Positions 24,267-36,400 of a stretch of 64,000 bases of DNA are shown piece by piece. Both the position numbers and the translations under genes were made by a program. How positions within the stretch are numbered: position 1 is the first letter of the stretch; every line of letters begins with the position of its first letter. The stretch covers positions 9,486,001 to 9,550,000 of the forward strand of contig JAHQIY010000003.1 of assembly GCA_019054805.1 (NCBI GenBank), given 5' to 3'. The notes beneath the pieces were generated by a model that worked only from the letters and a program-made list of their open reading frames with translations, was not told the origin of the DNA and made no database searches. The DNA is from Brachionus manjavacas (taxonomy: Eukaryota > Rotifera > Eurotatoria > Ploima > Brachionidae).

Positions 24267-25805
24267 AATTTCAAATTTAATAGCAAGAAAAAAGAATTAA
24301 GAATCACTTTTTGAAGATTTTAATGATTACTAAAGCGATTTGGTGAAAAGATGAAATTCATTCAAATATCAAGAATGAAAATAATTAAAAAAATTGTTTT
24401 TATTCAAAAGCTAAACAAAGTAAATTAGATAGAAAGATTGTTGATTTTGATTATAAAATCAAGTATTGTATAATAATTTCGGGATTAACAGGAGTTTTCG
24501 AACAGTGGTATGCCAGCAGCAATAAGATAAAGAATCTTCAGAATTCAGCATTTGCGTTTGCAAATGAAGCTTTATGAATTTTTGGCAATTTTTTTTCTAG
24601 AGTAAAATTCAATTATGTGTATTATTAGATTTGCATTCGAAAAAAAACAAAACCAATTTAAGGTTCCATTAAATCCTAATCGAACAGTGTTGGCTTAGTT
24701 GTATTATCGTTTCTTAAATAAACATTCTTGATTTTTTTAATAATCTAGAAGGGCACAATCAATAACTCGATTGTAAAACCAGCTTTATCTTGTTGCCAAC
24801 AAGGTGATGAAAAGTTCTAAAGAGATAAAGATTTTTGCTCAACAACAATGTTCGGCAAAAAATTTTGGATAAAGCCATTATTAATTGCTAACTGGTGATG
24901 CAAAAGGATAATCGAAATTCTTAATGCTTAGCATTTGTTTTGCTGTGTCAGACTTTTACAATCAAGTCGAACATTAAGATGTTTTTAATGATTTAAAAAC
25001 AGGAATATCTGGTCGCTTTATTGCTTAATGATTCTTTAAAAATGTGTTAGATTCAGGAATCGTTCGAATACAAATCGCTTTGCAATCAACCAAAAATAAA
25101 CTGTTCACTTGGTTTTAAAGATATTCTAGGCTCAATTGAGTTAATGATAAAATTTAATTATTTGCATCTAAGAGAAGAACAATTTGTTCGTGTTTTTTTC
25201 TAATTACTTTTTCTTCACTTGCATTAGATATTAGAAGATAGACTTTTTTCAGGCCTAATCACATGAAATTTAAATTTTTAAAACTATTTTCTTTTTATTT
25301 TAATTCTTACTTCTAGATTGTAAATTTAGTGTGGGAGGACCAGACAATAAAAAGCAGCGAGAACTGACATAAACAATGGATTAGTTTACGCATCTATGCT
25401 TTCTTTTAGTATCGACACTTTGTTTGTTTTAACCATAATTTTTTTTAATTAATGGTATTTAAATAATTCTTAGTTGAAAAAAAAAACAAAAAGAATCATA
25501 ATGTTGGTCAAAATTTTAGGTCCCCATTTCAAAAGCTATTATTATTATAACTTTAATTTAATATTTCGTCAAACTAGTAATTAAGTGTTTAATTCATATA
25601 TCAATTTTTAGATTGACTTTTAAAAAAAATTTTAACCTTAAACCTGTTCGCAGCGAATATTTTATGCAAAAAAAGAACAAAACTCAAAATTGTTTATTTT
25701 GTATTTTTTTTTTAAAGTAAAATATAACATTAATTATTTAATTTGAACTAATCAATAAAAAAAACAAATTTAATTGTTTAAAGACAGAAAAATTTAATTT
25801 ATTTT
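24267..25805. other. AT-rich intergenic DNA, nothing recognised
   Basis: No exon or repeat feature can be supported on either strand. Confidence 0.5.
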
Positions 25806-25955
25806 TTATGATCCAACTGGTCTTGCACGTTTTTCCTTAATGATTTCTTGATTGTTTTTCAATGTAATCTTTTTTGCCCATATCAAAATATACATGGATC
25901 CTTGATGGCTATAACCCTGTTTGTTTGTATTCCAGTTGCTCTTTTTAGAATCCAT
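25806..25955 (-). CDS. Small unassigned ORF, 49 aa
   Basis: The frame MDSKKSNWNTNKQGYSHQGS continues with MYILIWAKK and ends KEKRARPVGS-stop. It is polar and basic, without a signal peptide or membrane segment, and unlike the Phe/Leu/Lys/Asn monotony of chance ORFs in this window. I do not recognise it. It may be a micropeptide gene, a terminal exon or a relic. No partner exons were found. Confidence 0.25.
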   Translation of the reverse strand: MDSKKSNWNTNKQGYSHQGSMYILIWAKKITLKNNQEIIKEKRARPVGS

Positions 25956-26848
25956 TTTTCACCTCAAATTCTCAATCAAGGTCTTATTTAGAATCATCTA
26001 ATGACCGAAAAGTACAGAATTGAAAGTAACTTTTTCTATCTTTTTCTCTATTTTCCTTTAAATTAGAAAAGTGAAAAGATCAAATAAAATTGACATTAAG
26101 TACAAAAATTTTTCAGCACTAAAAGATTTAGTTCTTTATTTAGTATTTTAGTTATTTAAAAAATTTATATACTTTTTTTAATGTTTGAATAGAAATAAAT
26201 GTTTTTAGTTTACAAATAAATTAATTTGTAAAATTCTTATTAAGAATAGGGTTTCTTTCGAGTCGAGCTTATCTAAGCCTAAAAAAATTAGCTTCTTTTA
26301 ATGACTGGTTAGGAAATTTTTGATTAACAGATGAATATTTAATCACATTCTAAAAATAGATAATTTTTTTAATTAAACATCAATTAATTATTTATTTAAT
26401 TAATAAAAAACGAAAAATATTTAAAAATCATTGATTTTGGCAATGATTTTACGGAAATTTTATTTTTATTCAATTTTAAATATAATTCAAATAATAAAAT
26501 CAAAATAATACTAGTAAGTACGGTAAAGAACCAGCTTAAAATACGGGTTTTGAAATTTGAACTGGTTCTATATGCTGAACCTTTATACCTAAGTGTCAAA
26601 AAAATTTTGTTTGTTTTGGGTCCGAAACATTTAGAAATATTTTCAGCCGGTAATGGATATTATGACGATTTTTGTGTTTTGTGTTTTACTAAACCTGGCT
26701 TCTCTCTACGAATTGTAACTGATAGTGAATTAGTGAGCTTGTTTGGGTTAAGCCACTCAATTATACTTATGTTTTTGAAAGTTTTAAGTACTCTATCAAG
26801 TCCTATCTCTCTATTCAAAAGAAAAAATTTTATTTTTGTAAAAAAATT

Positions 26849-26929
26849 CGCTGCGAACAGGATTTGAACCTGTGCGGGTAACCCCATCTGATTTCGAGTC
26901 AGACGCCTTAACCACTCGGCCATCGCAGC
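26849..26929 (-). tRNA. tRNA-Ser(CGA), copy 1
   Basis: The - strand reads GCTGCGATGGCCGAGTGGTT, then anticodon loop ACTCGAAATC (anticodon CGA, codon UCG), a class II long variable arm, the T-arm with GGTTCGAATCC (B box) and a pairing acceptor strand TCGCAGC plus discriminator G. The A box is TGGCCGAGTGG. It is 81 nt with no intron. Downstream on the - strand is AATTTTTTTAC, a pol III terminator. The sequence is identical to the copies at 27080 and 32313. Confidence 0.97.
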
Positions 26930-27079
26930 TCATTTTTAAATCTAGCTGATTTAGAATCTTAATTACTTAAATAAATAATTTTAAAGACAAATTTTTTATG
27001 AATTTAGTAAAAATTAAGTGAAATTTTTATTAAAAAAAAAATACAAAATCTTAGGATATTTAAATGTGAATAAAAAAAT

Positions 27080-27160
27080 CGCTGCGAACAGGATTTGAAC
27101 CTGTGCGGGTAACCCCATCTGATTTCGAGTCAGACGCCTTAACCACTCGGCCATCGCAGC
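27080..27160 (-). tRNA. tRNA-Ser(CGA), copy 2
   Basis: Identical 81-nt gene to copy 1, 150 nt away in the same orientation, with its own T7 terminator immediately downstream on the - strand. Its 5' end lies only 94 bp from the RhoGAP start codon and the gene is divergently oriented, so the pol III gene sits within the presumed promoter or 5' UTR region of the RhoGAP gene. Confidence 0.97.
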
Positions 27161-27254
27161 CTCAATAGTTGAGCAATTCAAACTAAAATTTTTCAGAGAG
27201 TTTTTTTTTAAGATTCAAATGATTGCTAAATGATATGAATTTTGTTAAACGAAA

Positions 27255-27416
27255 ATGAATATTGATTTTAGAAATTTTTTACCAAATAATGACTACAGAT
27301 ATTCGAATATGATTGTCCGAACTATAAAAATAATCAGAAATGAATCTGGATACGGGTTTACATTGAGCCGATATGTAGTGCAAGATGAACAGGCAAACCA
27401 ATTTTATCACCCAAAA
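27255..27416 (+). other. RhoGAP gene exon 1: start and PDZ strand 1/loop
   Basis: Encodes residues 1-54. RTIKIIRNESGYGFTLSRYV is the first PDZ strand plus the GLGF-type carboxylate-binding loop (here GYGF) and aligns with human ARHGAP21 (TLKRTSQGFGFTLRHFIV). The exon ends at AAAA|GTAAAT in phase 0. The ATG is the first in frame. TTTTTCAG at 27189-27196 could be the acceptor of a 5' UTR exon part. Confidence 0.85.
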
Positions 27417-30400
27417 GTAAATTTTTTTTTTTATCCTATACTTAAAATATTACAGAACAAACATCAAAATAAATAAAAAAAATTATTCAACTGAAACTAA
27501 AAAATCCAATGATCAGATTTTTAATATTTAATAGAATTAGTGCAGAGGTAAATATTGGTAATCTGCATTAATTCTATTAAGAGATAACAGATATTTTCAT
27601 TTTGAGCATCAAAAATTGGTCATAAAATTCATAGTATTAAAAAATTTTAAAATTTTTTATTTAAAATTTAAGATAATTAAAATTTTATGAAAGATAATCT
27701 GACTAGGATCGAAAAAGCTACACAATTTTAGAACATTGCTTTCAAGAGATATCGCCAAGAAAATCATTTCAAAGATGGACAGTTTTAAATTAAAAGAAAA
27801 AAAATTTTGATCTAATTATTTTATAAATATAATTTTTATTAATCAAAAATTGTTCATATTAAGAAAATCTCATATGGATCGTTTCAATTCGAACAAGTTT
27901 TAAAAAAAAATTAAAAAAAAACAAAATTCGTCTTGAAGGTATTTAAAATCTAAATCTTTTAATATTTCCTTACTGAAAAATTATTATTATTTTAACTTAA
28001 ATGGTAGGATCTGATAATATTCAATATTTGGTGAATCAGGCTAAATTTAATCATGGAATTTTTGAAATTAAGATATTACAACAAGATTTACTGAAATTTC
28101 CTTAAATAATCAATTTGAAAATTAAATACGGCGAACTTCTTTATTCGAAAAAATATCGAAAAAACATAATTACATTTTTTCAGTTTTATTTTGAAACTAA
28201 ATTTAAATGACAATTGTTTGAAATTATAGCTTTATTTGAATTTTAAAAGGGCTACCCAGTGTCTAGCACGTCGAATAATTCATTCCAACAATTAAATACA
28301 AACAGTGAGTTTATTTAAATTTAAAAAAATGAATATTTATTTTTATTTATTTAGTAAATTTAAACGAAAAAAACTCGGGCTCGTATGAGATAGTGTTTGT
28401 GAAGCATGTGAAAATTGGCGGCTCGGCCTACATTGCTGGTTAGTATTTTCACATTTTCAATAAACTTAAAAATTTTTTATTAATGTAATTTTTGGACAAT
28501 TCAATTTAACACTTTCTGGTCATATTCATATTTTTTAGAGGCTAAATTTTTAGAACAAAAAATACTTTCTATTATAAAACGAACTACAATTTATTTTTGA
28601 TATAAAATTTGTATTTATTGACGTTCCAAATTTTAAAATATTAACAGTAATAGTGTACGCATCCCAAATAACATTTTTTGTAATTTTTGATTTTTGAAGT
28701 TCGATGACTTTTCCTCAGAGTTATCATTTAAAATTTACTTTTTTTTTTCCAATTCAATTAAATTAGATTTTAATTTTATTTTGTATCTGAAAATATCCCT
28801 ATTTTCTATATAGAATGGTTAAAAATTAAAAAATAAAATTTAAAAGCTATTTAAATGCTGCAAATTAAATATAAATTGTGCCAATATTACAATTAAACCA
28901 AAGAGTTGGGTATTCGATTTATCTTGATTATAGGCAAAATTTAAATGCAATATTTTCATAGTTCAAAATAAAAATTCCTGAAATGTTGCACAAAAAATGT
29001 CAGAAATTGTAAAAATAAAATATGATGATGTAAAAATATGAAATTATTTGCAATTTGCATGATTCAAGCCTGATCCATTTTCATTTACAAATGGAACAGT
29101 AAGTGTCATTCGTTTCCAGGCAGACATTTATAAATATAAAAAGAATTATTCTAGAATTTTATTAATACATTTAATTTTTTAATAAAAGAACATTAATTAA
29201 CTATGAAAAACACTCTAACGCATTCAAAAACGTGTTAGTCAAAAAATTATGTTATTTTTAAATAATTTAAAAAAGAAAAGTTTTTGCTTGTATGTGTTTT
29301 GTAGTGATAATAAATTTTAAAATTTTCAAAACAAACTTTTCTACCAAAAAAGTTAAAATTTTTTTGTTAATTTTTAATCTGTTTTTTTTCCAAAAGGTAA
29401 TTTAAACGAAAAAAAATTAAATTTAAATGAAAAGTTTGTGTTTAACTTTAAGAAAAATTCATAATTTATCTTTTTTATCTTTAATCAGTTCAGTTAAATT
29501 CCTTGACAAAGTTTTTGAATATTTGGGTATTAAAATTTTCAATCAAATCGTCTCTTCAAATTTCATCTTTCCTTCCTTTGAGACTTCCCATAAGAACTTG
29601 TTTTGTTCCTTCATTTAGTTTTAAATTCTATCAAAAATTTTTTAAACATCTTTTAGAATACTTTTAATTTGAGTTAAAAATTGAGTAACTTTAATTGAAA
29701 CTAGATGATACTCGTAGATCATAGAACAAAAAAGCATATTTTTAACGTTTATTTGTTTATTCCTATTGCTTGGACCACTAGTTGGAATTCTACCGATACA
29801 ATGTCAATTAAATAAAAATAAACAAGGTTTCCAATTTATATTTACTATTTATTTAATATTCAATTCTATTTATCAAATCTGGTCAGTTCAATAAGAATGG
29901 CTAGAAAATATTTTTGTAACAAAAAATATGATTTTTATCACTGGAATAAAAAAAAAATTTATTTAAAAAAAACTCTTTTCATTTAAAATACTTATTTTTT
30001 CAATGCTTGATTTGGAAATGGACACTCAAGCAATTGTTAGATAAAGAGAAAGGCGCAGAGTATTTTGGAGTTAAGAAGTCTTTTAAGAATATTTAAATTT
30101 TCTTTCGAAGAAATAATAAAGTATTTTTACATTGGAAAAGTTATTTAAAGTGAAAAGTCTTTTTATTTTAATAAAATCGTTTTGTACGCTGAAATTTATT
30201 TTTTTTTGATAAAAGTAATTCTATGCATCAGAAAGTAAATCAAAAAGTTAATCTCAAAAAGAATTGCTGGGATCTCAATTTTTTTTGGATAGCTTAATAT
30301 TAGGATAAAGGCATTGAAATTATAGCCTTCAATTTTAAATCCAATTAAGAAATATAAACTATGAATTTTATAAATATTCCATTTATCTAATAAGAAAAAA

Positions 30401-33400
30401 AATTAATTCTTTATTAAGAGATAATGGTTGCACTGATGATTTGGATCTTAGTATTCCGAGACTGTTTTTTTAATTTTATTTTAGATTCATATTTTTTAGC
30501 TTAAAGAAAAATCGGTCTTTAACACGTCTTATGACCCCACATGTTCCGGTGAAATAGTCACTAACAATTCCCAAGAATTAAGCCTGACCAGAGATGCAAT
30601 CGACATTTTTTCTTTTATATTTACCCAAAATTTTTTCCTAATTAATTAATTTACTCTTAAATCCTTCATAAGACTAAAAGTTCACCTGATATTTTTAAAA
30701 TAAACACAATTTTTTATCATAAAACAAAATTTGAAATTTTCAGTAAAAATAATAAATTTAATGTTTAGATTTTACTTCTCATTATTTTATTGAAAAATAA
30801 ACCCTAAATCTTATTTCATTAGATTTTATTTATTTTGATTTTGTGTAAAAGTGTTCGGTGTGGGTATCAAATATACTAACAACACACTCATGCACCTTTT
30901 TGAAAAATTATTTTACAAATAATTTTCTGCTTTTGTAAATTTTGAAATTTTTTAAGAAAATAAATTTCGAATCTAAATTTTCCCTGTATTATTAGGATTA
31001 ATGATTACAAGCGCTTGAATTTTTTGAACCACTTTTAAATTTTTTTTTAAAACAGACTGTCATTCAATAAAAAAAAATTTGTTATTGTTTTAGTTTATTT
31101 ATGAACTTTATTCTATTTTTACACAAAAGTAATTGACTTTTTTCTATAAACAAAAGCTAGTTTGTATTGATATTTCAAATTATATTTTCTCAGGTTGATT
31201 GCATAATTTTATTTTATCATCAAAATAAAAAATTTTAAATTTTAACTTTTAGCTCTATTGTTTAGGTGATTTATCGATTTCAATTAATGAATAATCCCAA
31301 AAAAAAATTTTAAATAGTAAACCAAAATTTTTGATAATAATTTTTAATTACTTTTTCTTAAATAATTTCTAAATTTTTAATTTTGTCATGAAGTTTTCGT
31401 GGCATTCAGACTGAGTCAAAGGTATCTGTTTTAGCAAAAAATAAAAAAATTATTTAATTATTTTGAGTTTTGGTTTCATTTTCTATTTTGAAGTCATATG
31501 ATCTTAATAAACAAAAATAGAAAAAAGGCTTAGCAAATTTTGAAGGCCTGCTAAAAACAAAAGAAGGCATCAAACTTATTTTTTTTTAACTTTAAAATTT
31601 CTGTCCTCATTTTGAGAGATATTTTTTTCTTATGATTTTGTGAATGAAAAAAATATTTTCCAAAAAATGTTTTATCAAAAAATGATTAAACTGATCCAGT
31701 ACTAGGATTACGGGTTAAATATTTGATCGTAAAACGATGATAGAACATATTAGAAAGAAAATTTATGGATCTTATTAATTCATAAACTATTTTAGAATAA
31801 ATTTTGTTCAAATGTTAAAATCAAGCAAGATAAATTTAGCTTAAGAGAGTCTTTTAGGAAATTAATTCCAAAATGGGTGAATACGCAGTAAAAATAAGAA
31901 CAGTTGGGATCTTTAGGCAAAAATTTGATTAAATTTTTTTCCTTTAGGTCTTAGAGAAGGCGATCGTCCAATATGTATCAATAACATACCATTATCGGAT
32001 AAATCATACTCGGATATAATTTCAATAATCGAACAGAGGTAAGCATAATTTTTTGTAAAATTTTGTTAATCTGTTTGAATAATTTAATTATTATGCTAAA
32101 AACATTCAACTTAAAGAAAATATTTGATTTTAATAGAGCTTCATATTAATTTCTAATTATTTTTAAGAACGTTGGCAGAATACTTAGAACAACACAAATT
32201 ATTTAAGCAATAAAATGAGTTTCAAAATTCTAATTTAAAATTTTTTTTCTTCTGCCTTAATTATGTCTGAAAAAAATTCAAACATTCAATTTTTTATTTT
32301 TGAAAAAAAATTCGCTGCGAACAGGATTTGAACCTGTGCGGGTAACCCCATCTGATTTCGAGTCAGACGCCTTAACCACTCGGCCATCGCAGCTCATTTA
32401 ACTCAACTCTATTTTATGATTTTACCAGGGCAAAATTTTGATTTTCGAAAAAATATTTTGTTTTAAATTTTGATTATGAATATTATTTAAAAATAAAATT
32501 CCAATATTTTGGTTAAAGGAAAAAATTTGATTTTTTAATTTTCAAATTTAAAAATTTCAATCAGAAGAAAAATTTTCTCCACATTGACTACATCTAAAAA
32601 TTTGTGTGAATTAGTTCGATTATTTTTAAGTTTTTCAATTAAAAAATCCCTCAAGTCTTTTACTGAACCAAACACTTAAAAAAAATTACCCTCAATTTTT
32701 GTTTACTTTTCTTTCGATTTTTTTCCGCATATCTAAAAATAAAAATTTGAAAATAATTTCTTTTTTTAAGTTATTATTTCTGGTTAGAATTTTTTTATCA
32801 CTTCAACAGGCACAAAAATGCTAACTAATTTACCAGACTTGAGTTTTAAGCTCGAATTCAACAAATAGCTCGATCTTCAAGGAAAGTAGAAAATTCTTAA
32901 TGCATGATTTCTACGAAGAGCTGAGTCTTGAATGTTATCTATAAATCAGTAAACAACAACTCAAGGTTTTGGTTGTTTAGGTTTGAGAATGATTGCCATT
33001 AATTTCAGAATATTAAACAGATCTTCGGGTATGATATAATAAGCGCTCAATAAATGCAAATAGAATAAAATTTCGGATTTAATAAGTTTTTTAGTTTCTG
33101 CTGAGATGTGTTTTATTGATGAAACAAACTAGAAGTAGATAGTTTAAAATTCTGTTTGTTCAGCTTTGAAAAATTTTCAAAGAAATTAATAGATTGGAAA
33201 TTTAAATGGAGTCCAGTCAACCCTAAAGCCAGTTCTACTTAAATGAAACATTATCTATTATCATCTTTTCACTTAATTTTTTTCCTTTCAAAATTTTACA
33301 ATTTAAAAAGAATTGTGTTCCAAAAGAGCAATAAAATTTCCATGTCTATGCAGCACATGATTTGGGCTAAATTTTCTAGCTCCAAGTTTCTAGTTCCTTA

Positions 33401-36400
33401 ATGTTCATAAGATAAGATTTTCGCGTTCGCTCTAAATTCCGGCCTTATCTTAATCGAGTATTCTTATCAATCCAACATGAATAAACTATTGATAAACAAA
33501 CTTTATTTACTTTATTACTCAGAATATTTAAGTCTAGCTAGCAAGGCCACAGTATTGCTAAATTTGCAACACTTAAACTAACTTTATTTCAACTATATTT
33601 ACCTGGCTCAATCTCAAGGTATTTTAGCTAAAACTTTCAGGTCCGCAAATATCCAAAGCTCGCAGATAGAAAGCTATTTCAACTAATTCAAAGCAAATAG
33701 TTATTCGTACAAATCAACGTTTATTTATGTTTATCTATTACCTAATAGGGATTAAATTATTTTTATTTTATTAAATTTTCTCCTACCTAATGTAAAATAT
33801 TTTAATTGAAATTTTTTAAATTTTAATTAACACTTTAAGTGGGCTTGTATTAGAGCTTAAAGTAATAGCGTCCTCTTCATCATCTGTTTCATCCATACCA
33901 TTATCGGACCAGAGCCAAGTGAAGTTAAATCAAATAGCAGAAAAGTCATCCACTTTTCAACACCACGAACAGAATACAACTACCAGAGAAAGCACTAGCT
34001 CTCCGATACGCCGTCAAACAAATTTGAGCGGCAATTATTCGACTTTGGGCCTGATCCCGAATTCCAACTTGATTTCTGCAGAACCTTTGACAAACCGGAC
34101 ACATAGAAATACAATAGGACTTGGCTCATTAGGCATGAGTGCGCTATTTTACTCTTTTTTAAAGAACAATGCAAAAGGGACTGGATCGCCGGCCGACTCT
34201 GGCTATGATTCCCGCATAGACAACTCTAGCATGGCCAACAGAACAAGTAGTTTGTACCAGGAAACTGAAAAAAATTCGCCAAATAAGTCAGTTCCACTTG
34301 CACAGCTAAAATTGAAGAATCTTCAGGACGTAATTGCTAAAACATATTCAAAAGAGGAATTCTCAAAATATGGAATCATGGTGCCTAATGTGCAGTCAGC
34401 AAGTGTTGTTCAAAACAAGGAGAATTTGAATAGGGTTCAGTACGACAATTATTTAAACTCGGGTTCCATCGATAATCCGATCGATTTAAAATTTAATCAA
34501 AAATTTATCAATTACAATGCGCCACCGCTATCAACAAAAGGTAGGAATTCTTTTTTTTTAAATTCAAAGGCTTCGAACTTGTTTTTGAAACCATTAACTG
34601 TTCTGGATTCACAAATTTGTGTTGGCAGTTTATTCCATCCTTTCGCCACTCTATTTGTGAAAAAGTTTTCTCTTTTTCTACAATTTGTTCATTGCTGGCT
34701 TAACGATGCGGAGCACCTCTAATGGACCCAGCCGGTCCAGTATGCGTGAGTTAGTTAGCAGACATGTTTGGATGAAACCAGTTTACTTTATGTAGCCCCA
34801 TGCGAATTTAAACATCTGTTTCATGTCTCCTCTTTCTCTCCTCTCAGACAATTTTTGCAGCCTTAATTTTCTTTATCTCTCCTCATGCATCATATCCCTG
34901 AGATGATGTATTGACTTCGTAGCCCTTCTTTGTACCATTTCAAGACACTTGATATCCTTGCTATTGTAAGGACACCACACTTGTACAGCATATATGGTCT
35001 TACACAAGTCTTGTACAATGAGCTGAGCAGTTTGACATCCATTGATTTAGTTGTGTAAATGCAGCATTCAAAGTTGCGTCAAATATCTAAGTTCGACAAA
35101 TTTGCAGAGTTTAGCAGAATTTTTTTTTCGATAATCGAGCGAAGTGCATTTTGCAGAGATTTTGCACAGCATTGGCAAAATTTTACTGTTAATGCAATTT
35201 TGAATGTTGCACCATGCTGAATTCACAGAACTAATTTTGAACTCTTAGAAAAAAAGTTGTTTAATTTTTTTAAACTTTGTTCTGTTCGTTTGTACTGAAC
35301 TTCACAAAACCCTCAAAACTTACCTTTTGTGCAATGGTGGATGAATTAAAAGAGCGCTGTAATTCAAGGCTTAATATAATAAAATATCCCTCAAATAGAA
35401 AATGGGGTCTAAAACCTAAAACATTAGGTAATCTTTACAAATCTTTGATAGGATCAATCTTATATTATGCTTTTCCTAGTTTAAATTCATCTTCAGAAAC
35501 TAACATCAAAAATTCAAGTTATTCAAAATTCAGAAGTTCGATCAATTTTTACCTGACAATTTCTTTTTTTTCCTGAACTGTCAAATATTTAAACATGTCT
35601 AATCTACTTCAACTTATAGCTTTTAATTTTCTTTTCTCAATTATTTATCCTTTATTATTCTTTTTATTTTATTTTATATTTTTTTATTCTGAAGGAGCAA
35701 TCAAGCTCGGTACAGATTTACAAATAAATAAAAAACAAAAAATAGTGTGATTTTTTTTCAATTTTTCTCTAAGATTTGACTTATATTTTGAGAAGAGTGT
35801 TGGTGACAAGATGCAGCCTTGAGGGACACCCGATTTAATGTCATAATTTTGCGAGAAGATCTCTTGATATTTTACTTTGAATTCGCTATCTGAAATAAAG
35901 TTACTGATTCAGTTTATTAGATAAAAAGGTAGTTTTATTATGTTTGATCTAAATTAAAGTCTTTAATGCAATACTCGATCAAATGCTGTTTTCAATATCA
36001 AACATTACAGCTTCACATATATTTTTTTGAATCAAATGCATTGATGATAGTGTTTGTGAGTTTGAAAATATTGTCTTTTGTCGAGTAGCCTTTTTAAAAA
36101 ATAGATTGGTGAACCTGAATAACTTGAAATGCCTTGAGATGTTATGAAGTGATCAACTTCTTTTCTTTGTTTTTAAGACTTAGTAGTACACAAATTTTTG
36201 TTTTATTTATTTATTTCAAAATATTCGTTCCATGGACTTAAAGAACAATGTATAAAAAAGAAGTTAAGTAAAAAAATATCTCATTTACAAATATAAATTT
36301 AAATTTTATTTTTGACGACTTTTTAAAAATTAATTATCAAATTGATAGGTTTTTTATTAAAGAATTTATAGAAGGAGAAATTATGAGACCGCTCATTTTT

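Noticed and set aside
26396-26923. Overlapping ORFs of 67, 105 and 87 codons near the first tRNA
   Set aside because: One runs through the tRNA gene itself (MAEWLRRLTRNQMGLPAQVQ is a translated tRNA); the others are Phe/Leu/Lys-rich chance frames.
34541-34722. Continuation of the exon 5 open frame (about 60 more codons)
   Set aside because: It reads through a good donor site into antisense LINE sequence, and splicing at 34540 gives the phase needed by exon 6.
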